The notes under the pieces were generated by a model. It was not told the origin of the DNA, made no database searches, and saw only the letters and a program-made list of their open reading frames with translations. Shown piece after piece: positions 51,120 through 60,689 of a stretch of DNA of 64,000 bases. Position 1 is the stretch's first letter; every line of letters starts with the position of its first letter. The DNA is from Belliella alkalica (lineage in GTDB: Bacteria; Bacteroidota; Bacteroidia; Cytophagales; Cyclobacteriaceae), in contig NZ_JAKZGO010000006.1 of NCBI RefSeq assembly GCF_022549785.1, positions 124,001 to 188,000 of the forward strand, read 5' to 3'. Both the position numbers and the translations under genes were made by a program.

Positions 51120-52352
51120 ATGAAGAAAAGAGAACATTTTGTAATTATATTGATTTTGGGGGCTTTGAGTACCATCAGCCCTTTTTCAATAGACATGTAC
51201 TTGCCAGGATTCCCTGCAATGGCCAAAGACCTTGGTGTCAGTATTTCCAAGATCCAACTTTCCCTTACAAGTTACTTGGTGGGGATTGCCATTGGGCAGT
51301 TGTTTTACGGGCCCTTATTGGATAAGTATGGAAGAAAAAAACCATTGGTCCTGGGAATGCTGATTTATATCATCGCATCTATTCTTTGTGCATATGCAGC
51401 TTCTGTAGAAAACCTGATTATCATGAGATTTCTCCAAGCGATCGGGGGATGTGTCGGCATGGTAGCTGCACAGGCACTGGTAAGGGACATTTTCCCAATC
51501 AACAAGACTGCTCAGGTATTGGCATTACTTACCTTAGTGATCGCTGTATCGCCAATGATAGCACCTACTGTTGGTGGTTATATGACTGCACATTTTCATT
51601 GGCATTCTGTATTCTTGGTATTGGCAGCAATCACAGCTGTCATCTTACTAGCGGCAGTTTTTTACCTGCCCGAAGGTGCCGCTCCAGAGAAAAATCTATC
51701 CCTGAACCCGGTAAAGGTTTTTGTAAATTATAAATCGGTGCTAAAACAAAGGCAATTTCTCACCTATATGCTTGCAGGAGGAATTGCAGGAGCCGCCCCT
51801 TTTGCCTATATCGCTGGCTCTGCCAATGTATTCATGAATATCTACCAAGTCACTGAGCAAGAGTACGGTTTGATTTTTGGGTTTCTGGCATTCGCTATGA
51901 TCGGCTCTACACAGCTCAACCACTATTTGCTGAAAAAATTCTCGAGTCGAGAGATTATCCAATTCTCATTGATTTATCAGACGCTAACTGGCCTGTTCCT
52001 AATCCTCGGTCTCTGGCTTAACATTTTCAATGTGCAAGGTTTGGTTATCACAATGTTTGTATTCCTCACAGCACATGGTCTTAACCAGCCTAATGCAGCA
52101 GCGCTATCACTGGCTCCATTTGCAAAAAGTGCAGGAAGTGCTTCTGCTTTATTGGGAAGCATGCGTATGGCAATGGGAGGGATAGTCTCTGCCACAGTCA
52201 GCTTCATCCACAATGGCACTGCCATGCCAATGGTCATCATGATGGCACTTTGTGCATTCGGTGGACTGATCACAGTACTTCTTGACAGAAAAATCCCAAA
52301 TAAAAAACACTCTTCACCTTCAATAAAAAAAGAGATTGTACTTTCAACATAA
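51120..52352 (+). CDS. Bcr/CflA family multidrug MFS transporter
   Basis: A 410-residue protein with twelve membrane helices. The start has SPFSIDMYLPGFPAMAKDLG, and helix 2-3 loop LLDKYGRKKPLVLG is the MFS motif A; APTVGGYMTAHFHWHSVF and the C-terminal LNQPNAAALSLAP match the Bcr/CflA drug exporters. It expels drugs or sulfonamide-like compounds with proton influx. Single gene followed by a perfect hairpin and a terminator. Confidence 0.93.
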   Translation: MKKREHFVIILILGALSTISPFSIDMYLPGFPAMAKDLGVSISKIQLSLTSYLVGIAIGQLFYGPLLDKYGRKKPLVLGMLIYIIASILCAYAASVENLIIMRFLQAIGGCVGMVAAQALVRDIFPINKTAQVLALLTLVIAVSPMIAPTVGGYMTAHFHWHSVFLVLAAITAVILLAAVFYLPEGAAPEKNLSLNPVKVFVNYKSVLKQRQFLTYMLAGGIAGAAPFAYIAGSANVFMNIYQVTEQEYGLIFGFLAFAMIGSTQLNHYLLKKFSSREIIQFSLIYQTLTGLFLILGLWLNIFNVQGLVITMFVFLTAHGLNQPNAAALSLAPFAKSAGSASALLGSMRMAMGGIVSATVSFIHNGTAMPMVIMMALCAFGGLITVLLDRKIPNKKHSSPSIKKEIVLST

Positions 52353-52434
52353 TTTCTGCTGAACAGGATCAATTTCTAAGCTACTTTTGACTTTGATAAT
52401 TATTGTCATCGGACACTAATGGATTCTATGTTCG

Positions 52435-52467
52435 TCCGCTTAAGAAAACTTTGTTTTCTTAAGCGGA
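52435..52467. repeat. Perfect 15-bp inverted repeat without T-run
   Basis: TCCGCTTAAGAAAAC (52435-52449) is exactly complementary to 52453-52467 with a 3-base loop. No T-run follows on either strand, so it is not a standard terminator. Confidence 0.8.
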
Positions 52468-52492
52468 ATTAGGATAAAAGTACTTTAACAAA

Positions 52493-52542
52493 AAAAACCA
52501 CCAACAACAGGATCATTTCTGCTTTGGTGGTTTTTGTTTTTC
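52493..52542. terminator. Bidirectional terminator between MFS gene and ettA
   Basis: AAAAACCACCAA (52493-52504) pairs perfectly with 52524-52535. A-run to the left and T-run to the right. ettA on the minus strand ends 20 bases to the right. Confidence 0.85.
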
Positions 52543-52554
52543 CAGCTAATAATT

Positions 52555-54234
52555 CTACCTCAAAGGCTTATACTTAATCCTTTTGGGAGTCAGATCGCCA
52601 AGGCGTTTTTTCTTATTCTCTTCATAATCTGAGAAGTTGCCTTCAAACCAATACACCTGAGAATCTCCCTCAAATGCCAAGATATGGGTACAAATCCTAT
52701 CCAAGAACCATCTATCGTGGGAAATGATCACTGCACATCCACCAAAATTCTCCAATGCCTCTTCCAAAGCTCTAAGCGTATTCACATCCAAGTCATTGGT
52801 AGGCTCATCGAGTAAAAGCAAGTTCCCTCCTTCTTTCAAGGTCATTGCCAAATGCACTCGGTTCCTTTCTCCTCCAGAGAGTACGCCAACTTTTTTCTCC
52901 TGATCTGAACCTGTGAAATTGAATTTCCCTACGTAAGCACGAGAATTCATTTCTTTATTGCCTAGCTTCATGATTTCATTTCCACCGGAAATAGATTCAT
53001 AGACAGACTTATTTGGATCCAAACTATCATGCTCCTGATCCACATAAGCTAGCTTCACTGTCTCCCCTACTTCGAAGTTCCCTGCATCAGCTTTTTCTCT
53101 TCCAGTGATCAGTTTGAACAAAGTAGATTTACCAGCACCATTTGGTCCGATGATCCCGACAATTCCACCTTGAGGTAAATTGAATGACAAATCCTCAAAG
53201 AGCAATTTATCTCCAAATGCTTTTGACACGCTATTCACTTCTATGACTTTTGCTCCCAATCTTGGTCCAGGCGGAATATAAAGCTCCAACTTGGCTTCTC
53301 TTTCCTTGCCTTCTTCACTGACCAATTTATCGTATGCGCTTAGACGTGCTTTTCCTTTAGCCTGACGTGCTTTAGGAGTCATTCGTATCCATTCCAACTC
53401 TCTTTCAAGAGTTTTCTGTCTTTTGGATTCGGTTTTTTCTTCTTGCTTCAACCTGCTTTGCTTTTGGTCAAGCCAAGAAGAATAATTTCCTTTCCATGGA
53501 ATCCCTTCTCCCCTATCCAACTCAAGAATCCATCCTGCAACATTGTCTAGGAAATACCTATCGTGGGTCACTGCGATTACAGTTCCTTTGTATTGCTTCA
53601 AATGCTGCTCAAGCCAAAGTACAGACTCTGCATCAAGGTGGTTGGTAGGTTCATCAAGCAAAAGCACATCCGGCTCTTGGAGCAAAAGTCTACAAAGTGC
53701 CACCCTTCTTTTTTCACCTCCAGATAAATTCCCCACTATCGCATCACTAGGAGGAAGCCTCAAGGCATCCATAGCTTTTTCCAACATTGTCTCCAACTCC
53801 CAAGCATTGGCAGCGTCAAGCTTTTGCTGTACATCTCCTTGCTTTTCGATCAGCTTATCCATGGCATCAGGATCTTCCATCAGGGCAGGATCCATGAATT
53901 GCTCATTGATTGCCTCGAATTCCTTCAGTAAAGCGACTGTTTCGGAAACGGCTTCTTCTACAATATCCTTTACAGTTTTGGCTGGATCTAACTGTGGCTC
54001 TTGCTCGAGCATTCCTACAGAGTAGCCTGGTGACCAAACTACCTCACCCAAAAACTCCTTATCGATTCCTGCAATAATCTTCAAAAGTGAACTTTTCCCT
54101 GATCCATTGAGACCCAAAACGCCAATTTTTGCCCCGTAAAAAAATGACAAATAGATATCTTTCAGAACTTTTTTCTGTGGAGGATAAACTTTCGACACCC
54201 CCGCCATTGAAAATATGATCTTTTCTCCGCTCAT
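52555..54234 (-). CDS. ettA: Energy-dependent translational throttle protein EttA
   Basis: A 559-residue ABC-F protein without membrane helices. Two ATPase domains with [12 protein letters not shown] and [12 protein letters not shown], signatures [15 protein letters not shown] and [15 protein letters not shown], and LDEPTNHLD / LDEPTNDLD. The insert between domains carries the arm region of EttA ([21 protein letters not shown]-like stretch), and the start [20 protein letters not shown] is typical. It binds the ribosomal E site and gates initiation with ATP/ADP. Divergent from DUF349. Confidence 0.95.
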   Translation of the reverse strand: MSGEKIIFSMAGVSKVYPPQKKVLKDIYLSFFYGAKIGVLGLNGSGKSSLLKIIAGIDKEFLGEVVWSPGYSVGMLEQEPQLDPAKTVKDIVEEAVSETVALLKEFEAINEQFMDPALMEDPDAMDKLIEKQGDVQQKLDAANAWELETMLEKAMDALRLPPSDAIVGNLSGGEKRRVALCRLLLQEPDVLLLDEPTNHLDAESVLWLEQHLKQYKGTVIAVTHDRYFLDNVAGWILELDRGEGIPWKGNYSSWLDQKQSRLKQEEKTESKRQKTLERELEWIRMTPKARQAKGKARLSAYDKLVSEEGKEREAKLELYIPPGPRLGAKVIEVNSVSKAFGDKLLFEDLSFNLPQGGIVGIIGPNGAGKSTLFKLITGREKADAGNFEVGETVKLAYVDQEHDSLDPNKSVYESISGGNEIMKLGNKEMNSRAYVGKFNFTGSDQEKKVGVLSGGERNRVHLAMTLKEGGNLLLLDEPTNDLDVNTLRALEEALENFGGCAVIISHDRWFLDRICTHILAFEGDSQVYWFEGNFSDYEENKKKRLGDLTPKRIKYKPLR

Positions 54235-54366
54235 TGGTTTGTTTTTTTATTAATATAAATTAACTGAAAGACAAAGATGCAAAAAAAGGGCTTTCTTAGG
54301 ATAAATGCGATTGAATTAATTAATTTGCAGAAAGTAACCAAAACTAATACAACCTATTAAATCAAA

Positions 54367-55614
54367 ATGGAGCATCCATACGGATACATTAAGGACAATA
54401 AGGTATTTCTAAAGGGATTTTTGAACCAACCCGATCGTATCATCGGAGAAGTGAAAGAAGACGAGGCGTCAACCCTTAAGTACTTTGAAGATCGATTTGC
54501 TACTGTCAAAGAGAAAGTAGAGAATCTTAAAAAAGATATTGAAGAGAATCAAAACAAAGGCTCTTTCCTCATGAAGCTAATTCATTTGAGGGATTCCCTG
54601 ATGCAATTTGATGCATTGGGAGATTTTGTACCATTGATAGAAGACCTCAATAAGCTGGAAACATACCTTGAAGAAATCATCAAGGTAAATCGTGAGCGCA
54701 ATCTTGAAATCAAAAGAGGTCTGATTCTTGAAGCAGAGGCTATAAAAAACAGTACTGATTGGAAAGAAACCACAGAAGAGTTGAAAAACATCAAGCTTCG
54801 TTGGATCAAGACTGGACCTGTAGAAAAAGAATATGAAGATGAAATTGAAACTTCATTTAACACTGCAGTAGATACTTTCTTTGACAATAGAAAACTTTTT
54901 TTTGAAGGACTCGCTTTACAGGCAGAAGAGAATATAAAAATCTATGAGTCACTTGTAATCCAAGCGCAAGAAGCTTTTAACAATCCAGATGCTAAAAAAG
55001 CTTTTGAGATCAGCAAAAGAATCCAGAAAGAATGGAAAGCTTCGGGGAAAGTACCAGCAGAAAAAAGACAGCCACTTTGGGATGAGTTTTCAAAGCTAAA
55101 TAATAGAATTTTCAGCAGATTCAAAAGAGAAATGCAATCTGGCCCAAGGTTGAGCCCTAGAGAGGTTTTGTCTAAAATGGAAGCGCTAGCGGAAGAAATG
55201 AAAAGACTGGCATATCTGGAAACCTCCCCCATGACAGTATCCCAAGGTAGAAAGCTCCAAAATGAATGGAAACCGCTTAGCCAAACCAGACCAAGGGATG
55301 CTAATTTGATTTCTAGAAATTTTATATTTTATTCAGAAATTGTATTTGAAAAATCATTTCTAAATAAATTGGCTCTTTCCAAATATTCGGATTTTAGAGA
55401 TAAATCACAAGAAGAACAGAACAAAATCAAAATCTCCATAATTAGAGATTTGATCAGTAGGGATGAAAGTGAACTAAAGACAGTTAAAGAGAATTCAGCA
55501 AACTTCAAAAGTACTGAGCCTGATTTTGAAATAATGCTTAGAAGAAAAATAAGCGCTTTTAGACGAAAAATAGACGTAAAAAATTTCATATTAAAGGAAC
55601 TTTCAAACAAATAA
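54367..55614 (+). CDS. DUF349 domain protein
   Basis: A 415-residue soluble, highly helical and charged protein with several DUF349-type units: the recurring pattern W-K-x-G-P-V with RWIKTGPVEKEYEDEIETSFN and QKEWKASGKVPAEKRQPLWDEFSK, each followed by FFxxR-like segments (DTFFDNRKLFF). DUF349 proteins of Bacteroidota have unknown function. No membrane part. It precedes the DUF2795 gene on the same strand but has a separate promoter between. Confidence 0.85.
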   Translation: MEHPYGYIKDNKVFLKGFLNQPDRIIGEVKEDEASTLKYFEDRFATVKEKVENLKKDIEENQNKGSFLMKLIHLRDSLMQFDALGDFVPLIEDLNKLETYLEEIIKVNRERNLEIKRGLILEAEAIKNSTDWKETTEELKNIKLRWIKTGPVEKEYEDEIETSFNTAVDTFFDNRKLFFEGLALQAEENIKIYESLVIQAQEAFNNPDAKKAFEISKRIQKEWKASGKVPAEKRQPLWDEFSKLNNRIFSRFKREMQSGPRLSPREVLSKMEALAEEMKRLAYLETSPMTVSQGRKLQNEWKPLSQTRPRDANLISRNFIFYSEIVFEKSFLNKLALSKYSDFRDKSQEEQNKIKISIIRDLISRDESELKTVKENSANFKSTEPDFEIMLRRKISAFRRKIDVKNFILKELSNK

Positions 55615-55625
55615 TGAGTTTAAGA

Positions 55626-55654
55626 TTGATAATTTAAAACAATTTCTATTTTTG
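55626..55654 (+). promoter_or_regulatory. DUF2795 promoter
   Basis: -33 TTG at 55626-55628, 18-base spacer, -7 TATTTTTG at 55647-55654, then CACTCCGTTAAGG. From TTTG to AGG it differs from the rpsT promoter at one base. Confidence 0.7.
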
Positions 55655-55692
55655 CACTCCGTTAAGGCGGTAAACATTAAAACATTGACACT

Positions 55693-55914
55693 ATGTACTG
55701 GACATTAGAACTTGCATCATATCTAGAAGATGCTCCTTGGCCTGCGACCAAAGACGAATTGATTGACTATGGAATCAGATCAGGTGCCCCTCTTGAAGTT
55801 GTAGAAAACCTACAAGAATTAGAGGATGACGGTGAGCCTTACGAGAATATCGAAGAGATTTGGCCGGATTATCCTACCAAAGATGATTTCTTCTTCAACG
55901 AGGACGAATATTAA
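55693..55914 (+). CDS. DUF2795 domain protein
   Basis: A 73-residue acidic protein (MYWTLELASYLEDAPWPATKD at the start, a tail rich in Asp, Glu and Phe). The compact WPATKDELIDYGIRSGAPLEVVENLQEL pattern is DUF2795, common in Bacteroidota and without known function. It has a strong promoter like that of rpsT and a strong terminator right after the stop, which suggests high, growth-linked expression. Confidence 0.87.
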   Translation: MYWTLELASYLEDAPWPATKDELIDYGIRSGAPLEVVENLQELEDDGEPYENIEEIWPDYPTKDDFFFNEDEY

Positions 55915-55947
55915 AATAAGAGCCCTTGTGGCTCTTATTCTTTTTTT
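55915..55947 (+). terminator. Terminator of DUF2795 gene
   Basis: AATAAGAGCC (55915-55924) pairs perfectly with 55930-55939, 5-base loop, then T-run to 55947. It begins at the stop codon and reaches the stop of the convergent LytTR gene. Confidence 0.9.
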
Positions 55948-56677
55948 ATACACCCAATACCTTTTTGAGTTTGGGATATCCTGACTTGCTTACTGGAATG
56001 GATTCTCCTGATCTCAGTTTTACGATATAGCTATCTTTTTCGTAAGATTCAATTTTGGTGATTTCTGTGATTTTTACAATATAAGATCTGTGGACTCTCA
56101 CAAATAACTTTGCGTCCAAATCATTTTCAAAAAACTTCATGGTCTTGTTTTTCAAAAACTTGCCATCGACTGTATGGATGTTTACATAATCATCATTGGC
56201 TTCAAGGTATATGATCTCAGTGTATGGGATAATCTTGATATCATTTCTATCCTTCAAAACGATTCGCTCTGATGGCCCTTTCAGCTCCAGTTTTGAAACA
56301 TCTTGTCCAACTCCAACCACCCGCTCCCCGGTTTTGAGGTATTTCTCCATCGCCTTTTCAAACCTATCTTTTGAAAAAGGTTTTAACAGATAATCTATCG
56401 CATGTGTATCAAATGCTTTCATAGCATATTCATCATAAGCTGTAGTAAAAATCACAGCCGGCGGATTCTCCAACAATTCAAGCATCTCAAAACCAGTGAT
56501 TTTAGGCATTTGAACATCTAAGAAGATCAGGTCTGGATCATATTCCTTGATAGCCTTCAACCCAGCAAAACCATCATGACAGACTGCCAAAACTTGAATT
56601 TGCTCAAACTCGGACAAATACTCCAGGACAATTTCTGTTGCCAATGGCTCATCATCAATGATAATTGTTTTGATCAT
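55946..56677 (-). CDS. LytTR family response regulator
   Basis: A 243-residue regulator. Receiver domain (about 1-120): acidic pair in IDDEPLATE, phospho-Asp in IFLDVQMPK, Lys in YLLKPF. Then a LytTR DNA-binding domain (about 140-240) with IIYLEANDDYVNIHT and FVRVHRSYIV. It overlaps the sensor kinase by 23 bases, so the pair is translated together. Likely target is the own operon and envelope genes. Confidence 0.94.
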   Translation of the reverse strand: MIKTIIIDDEPLATEIVLEYLSEFEQIQVLAVCHDGFAGLKAIKEYDPDLIFLDVQMPKITGFEMLELLENPPAVIFTTAYDEYAMKAFDTHAIDYLLKPFSKDRFEKAMEKYLKTGERVVGVGQDVSKLELKGPSERIVLKDRNDIKIIPYTEIIYLEANDDYVNIHTVDGKFLKNKTMKFFENDLDAKLFVRVHRSYIVKITEITKIESYEKDSYIVKLRSGESIPVSKSGYPKLKKVLGV

Positions 56678-57713
56678 AATTTTGAGGGATTTTTAATTCT
56701 ACTTTAAATACTTCTGCGTGATTTTGAGTTTGGAATAAATCATTTCTTCCAAACAATAGAAACAACCTTCTTCGAATGGCTTGCTGACCAAAGCTTTCTC
56801 CAGATGCCTGACCTGCCGAAGGGTCAAAAGGATTAGTAATCTTGATAAAAAGATACTCTTCGTGGCATTCAAAGCTCACCTTGATCAACACAGCACCCAA
56901 GACTCCATATAGCCCATGCTTGACTGCATTTTCTAAAAGTGGCTGCACTAGCAACTGAGGCAGCAGAAGTGATTTGCAATTCTCATCAAACTGAAAATCA
57001 ACCTCCAGCCTATGACCAAATCGCACTTTTTCTATTCCGACAAATAGTTGTAAATACTCAATTTCTTCAATTACAGAAATCCATTTTTGATTTTCTTTTC
57101 TAATTGTTTTCCTTAAAAACTCCGAAAGTTGCAAGACCATCTCTCGTGCTTCATCTGGCTTTCTCTTTACTAGGGAGCTGATAGAATTTAGACTATTGAA
57201 CAAAAAATGGGGCTGAAGCTGCTGTCTTAACTGATACAATTCTGCCTCTTTAACCAACTTATCAATCTGTTCTGCTCTTTCCAACATTTTGATTTGCGTT
57301 TCAAGTCTAGAGTGAAAAAGCAACAACAAAGCATAACCCAAAACCATCAAAAAAATCACAAATAACTTAACAATTTGAATTTCTTTTACAAAGTCCAAAT
57401 ATGATTGCTGATGAATCAAAACAAGCTCAATTGAATACTTGCCAACATAAAATATTATGACAGAAACAACCAATGGGAATGATAAAAAAATCAAGAATTG
57501 CCTATCCTGCGGAGTGTAGTATCGAAAGATATTTTCCAAGAAAAAATATCCCAAAATCAATAGAAATGTATGGAATCCCACATCCAAAGCTGCCATTCCT
57601 AAACCAGGCTCAAAAGTATGAACCAGATAAGCCACTCCCATTACCCAAGCAAGGGTAATAAGAATGGCCTTTAGCCAATTGGCTTTATTGAATTTTAAAG
57701 TTGCGCTAATCAC
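56655..57713 (-). CDS. LytS-type sensor histidine kinase (His_kinase family)
   Basis: A 352-residue kinase with four N-terminal membrane helices, then the H-box in QLQPHFLFNSLNSISSL (phospho-His in PHFLFN), and a reduced ATPase domain (LPQLLVQPLLENAVKHGLYG). It belongs to the His_kinase (PF06580) group that signals to LytTR regulators. It lies between a LiaF-like gene and the LytTR regulator in one operon. Confidence 0.93.
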   Translation of the reverse strand: MISATLKFNKANWLKAILITLAWVMGVAYLVHTFEPGLGMAALDVGFHTFLLILGYFFLENIFRYYTPQDRQFLIFLSFPLVVSVIIFYVGKYSIELVLIHQQSYLDFVKEIQIVKLFVIFLMVLGYALLLLFHSRLETQIKMLERAEQIDKLVKEAELYQLRQQLQPHFLFNSLNSISSLVKRKPDEAREMVLQLSEFLRKTIRKENQKWISVIEEIEYLQLFVGIEKVRFGHRLEVDFQFDENCKSLLLPQLLVQPLLENAVKHGLYGVLGAVLIKVSFECHEEYLFIKITNPFDPSAGQASGESFGQQAIRRRLFLLFGRNDLFQTQNHAEVFKVELKIPQNYDQNNYH

Positions 57714-57727
57714 CTTTACAATTTGGA

Positions 57728-58519
57728 TCAGAAAGATTTAATCTCCAAACCTCCCAAGATGACAGAGCCATATATTTTTAAAATTTTCTTGGGGTCAGGT
57801 GTCACTTGAGGATAAAGTCTTTTGTCTTCGACCCCTGCCAATACATTGGAAACATTCACCTGTACATTCCAATGTGGAGGGACAATTAATTTGACACCTC
57901 CCATGGCGACTTCAATGTTGAGCATCGCTGGCTCTACCATATCCGCTTGGGATAGGTCAATTTCAGCACCTCCCAAAATCGCGGATATTTTACCCCCTTT
58001 GAAATTTTTTGATAAAATCCTTTTTTGGTCTCCTGACAGAAATGCTTGGGAAGTAATCACCTCTGGCTGATCAAAAGTGCTTTGTGAATAGCTTTTCGTC
58101 GAATCCGAATTCTCCTCTCCTACCACTTCTGCATCTTCAGCCTTATAGCCAAAAGGAGGGGTTTGGAAAGATTGATTGAAGTTAGGAGATTTTATGCTTT
58201 TTTGATTTAAAATAAAATACAATCCAACAGCGATCAACCCACCTGCCACTAAGTATCCTTCAAATCCATATGGAAGATCAACATATTTTTTCAACATAAA
58301 GAATGAACCAAAGAGCAAAAAGAAAAATCCTGCACCACTTTTAAATTGCTGATTGATCAAAAGTACCAAACCAACTGCAATAAAAATCATTGGCCAGCTG
58401 AATACCCAGATTGGAAGAAAAATACCTATTTTCTTCAATAAGATTATTGATCCTACTACGATTAATATAATTCCAAGAGTGTAGTTATTACTTTGATTGG
58501 AGAACTTTTGATTTGCCAT
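57728..58519 (-). CDS. LiaF-like membrane protein
   Basis: A 263-residue protein with four N-terminal helices (about 12-105) and a C-terminal soluble domain of the cell-wall-active antibiotics response type: ISAILGGAEIDLSQADM, LNIEVAMGGVKLIVPPHWNVQVN and KILKIYGSVILGGLEIKSF. In Firmicutes LiaF restrains the LiaS kinase. Here the gene is 14 bases upstream of a LytS-type kinase and its LytTR regulator, so it probably tunes that pair. Confidence 0.85.
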   Translation of the reverse strand: MANQKFSNQSNNYTLGIILIVVGSIILLKKIGIFLPIWVFSWPMIFIAVGLVLLINQQFKSGAGFFFLLFGSFFMLKKYVDLPYGFEGYLVAGGLIAVGLYFILNQKSIKSPNFNQSFQTPPFGYKAEDAEVVGEENSDSTKSYSQSTFDQPEVITSQAFLSGDQKRILSKNFKGGKISAILGGAEIDLSQADMVEPAMLNIEVAMGGVKLIVPPHWNVQVNVSNVLAGVEDKRLYPQVTPDPKKILKIYGSVILGGLEIKSF

Positions 58520-58757
58520 GATTTCTATGTGTTTGATTAATTACTATACCCAAATCTCTCACAAATCATAAAATTATCTAATGTTAAATAGGTCAATCAA
58601 AGCAAAAATTCGGTGAACGATAGGATTTTATCGGTAAAAAAAGAGATATGAGACATAAGACATTAGATTCAAGATCCTTATAAATAGTGCCCACTAATTA
58701 CTTATTGTGACACTTGTCTCTACGAATGGAATGACACGATCAGAAACCTCACCCAAA

Positions 58758-59429
58758 TTATTTGCTCAGCAAATACTCAGCATATTTCATATCCTCGGGA
58801 GTGGTGATTTTGATGTTTTCAAGGTTCCCTGCAATCAAAGTCACTTGCCAACCTTGATGCTCATAGACAGTCGCATCATCAGTAAAAGTATGAAGTTCTG
58901 ATACATCAAATGCTTTCATGATTTTTTTCAGTTGAAAAGTCTGAGGAGTTTGTACTAATCTGAAATATTGTCTTTCCTGATAGACAGATTTGCCATCGTC
59001 AGTTAATTTCCTGATTGAATCTTTCAAAGCAACAACGGCTACCGCACTCCCTCTTTTGGCAGCTTCTTCATAGCTATTGAGAATCACATCCACCTCAACA
59101 AAAGGTCTGACGCCATCATGGATTGCGACTAACCCATCTTCTTCCTTGATTGAAACCAAACCGTTTTTGACTGACTGAAATCGACTATTCCCTCCTCCTA
59201 CAAGCCTATGATCAATCTGAAAATCATGTTTTTGGCAAAGTTGTTCCCAAAGCAAAAAGTCATTTTTTGGAATAACGAGAATCAATTCTGAGTCTGGATC
59301 AGCTAAAAAGAACCGCTCTAATGTATGCATCAGTATCGGCTTGCCACCAATCTCTAAATATTGTTTGGGCATGGGTGCTCCCATCCTTGTCCCACTACCT
59401 CCAGCTACAATGATTGCAAACTTTTTCAT
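58758..59429 (-). CDS. ispD: 2-C-methyl-D-erythritol 4-phosphate cytidylyltransferase
   Basis: A 223-residue enzyme of the MEP isoprenoid pathway, joining MEP to CTP. Nucleotide motif AGGSGTRMGAPMPKQYLEIGGKP, then VAIHDGVRPFV and VVALKDSIRK, and the late QTPQTFQLKKIMKAF and TDDATVYEHQG are all present. Length is normal. It follows queA on the same strand with a terminator between. Confidence 0.96.
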   Translation of the reverse strand: MKKFAIIVAGGSGTRMGAPMPKQYLEIGGKPILMHTLERFFLADPDSELILVIPKNDFLLWEQLCQKHDFQIDHRLVGGGNSRFQSVKNGLVSIKEEDGLVAIHDGVRPFVEVDVILNSYEEAAKRGSAVAVVALKDSIRKLTDDGKSVYQERQYFRLVQTPQTFQLKKIMKAFDVSELHTFTDDATVYEHQGWQVTLIAGNLENIKITTPEDMKYAEYLLSK

Positions 59430-59480
59430 TGGTTGATTTCTTAGACATATTTACGAATGCCCAAAGGTGGGGAATAAATA

Positions 59481-59510
59481 AAAATAAAAAAAGGCTCACA
59501 AGGAGCCTTT
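59481..59510 (-). terminator. Terminator of queA
   Basis: AAAGGCTC (59490-59497) pairs with 59503-59510, 5-base loop, with an A-run at 59481-59490 that is a T-run on the minus strand. It starts 7 bases after the queA stop. Confidence 0.85.
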
Positions 59511-59516
59511 CTGTTA

Positions 59517-60566
59517 TTATAAGATTAACATTGCATCTCCATAAGAGAAGAAGCGATATTTTTCTTTAATGGCTTCTTTATAAGCCTTCATGATCAAATC
59601 ATATCCTCCAAATGCCGAAGCAGTCATTAACAATGTAGATTCTGGTAAATGGAAATTTGTAATCAACGCATTTGCTATCTTGAAATCGTAAGGAGGGATA
59701 ATAAACTTATCAGTCCATCCACTGCTCACTTTCAGCCTGTTGTTAGCAGTCACTGATGACTCAATAGTCTTCAATGTGGTCGTTCCAACAGCTACTACCT
59801 TTCTTTTATTATCCAATGAATCATTTACCAAGTCAACTGTTTTCTGAGGAATATCATAATTCTCGGAATCCATTTTATGTTTGGTCAAATCTTCAACATC
59901 CACTTGACGGAATGTTCCAAGACCTACGTGTAGGGTAATCGGAGATACCTCAACACCCTTAAGTTCCAATCTTCTCAACAAATGAGGAGTAAAATGCAAA
60001 CCTGCGGTTGGAGCAGCTACAGCACCTACATGCTCAGCAAATATCGTCTGATACCTTTCTCTATCTTCTGGCTCTACTTTTCTGTCAATAAACTCTTTCA
60101 AAATCGGAGTTTCCCCCAAGGTATCGATAGTCTTATAGAATTCTTCGTCAGTACCATCAAAAAGGAATCTGATAGTCCTACCTCTTGAAGTAGTATTATC
60201 GATAACCTCAGCTACCAAGTCACTATCTCCAAAATAAAGCTTATTGCCTACACGGATCTTTCTTGCTGGGTCTACCAACACATCCCATAGGCGTAATTCT
60301 TGATTCAATTCCCTCAAGAGGAAAACTTCAATTTTGGCTCCTGTCTTTTCTTTATTTCCATACAACCTCGCTGGAAACACTTTCGTGTTATTCATCACGA
60401 ATACATCGCCCTCTCCAAAATATTCTGTGATGTCTTTGAACAATCTGTGTTCTATTTCACCTGTCTTTCTGTGGACGACCATAAGACGAGATTCGTCTCT
60501 ATTGTCTGCTGGATATAATGAAATGAGCTTTTTTGGAACTTCAAATTTAAAATCGGATAACTTCAT
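59517..60566 (-). CDS. queA: tRNA preQ1(34) S-adenosylmethionine ribosyltransferase-isomerase
   Basis: A 349-residue enzyme that adds the epoxycyclopentane ring of queuosine to tRNA. Signatures: [73 protein letters not shown]-like [13 protein letters not shown], and [18 protein letters not shown]. Normal length. Its candidate promoter on the minus strand is TATCTTTG at 60621-60628. Divergent from the MacB-type permease. Confidence 0.97.
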   Translation of the reverse strand: MKLSDFKFEVPKKLISLYPADNRDESRLMVVHRKTGEIEHRLFKDITEYFGEGDVFVMNNTKVFPARLYGNKEKTGAKIEVFLLRELNQELRLWDVLVDPARKIRVGNKLYFGDSDLVAEVIDNTTSRGRTIRFLFDGTDEEFYKTIDTLGETPILKEFIDRKVEPEDRERYQTIFAEHVGAVAAPTAGLHFTPHLLRRLELKGVEVSPITLHVGLGTFRQVDVEDLTKHKMDSENYDIPQKTVDLVNDSLDNKRKVVAVGTTTLKTIESSVTANNRLKVSSGWTDKFIIPPYDFKIANALITNFHLPESTLLMTASAFGGYDLIMKAYKEAIKEKYRFFSYGDAMLIL

Positions 60567-60620
60567 ATGGAATGAATGTAGTATGCTTTAGGTTAATTTT
60601 ACGATACTTTGTAAAAAGTG

Positions 60621-60628
60621 CAAAGATA
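60621..60628 (-). promoter_or_regulatory. Candidate -7 element for queA
   Basis: On the minus strand TATCTTTG followed by CAC, about 55 bases before the ATG. Shares TTTGCAC with the rpsT and DUF2795 promoters. Confidence 0.5.
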
Positions 60629-60689
60629 ATAAGAAAAATCACGAAATCTACCTATATTGTCAAATAGTTTTAACCTGCAAGTAAAAACA

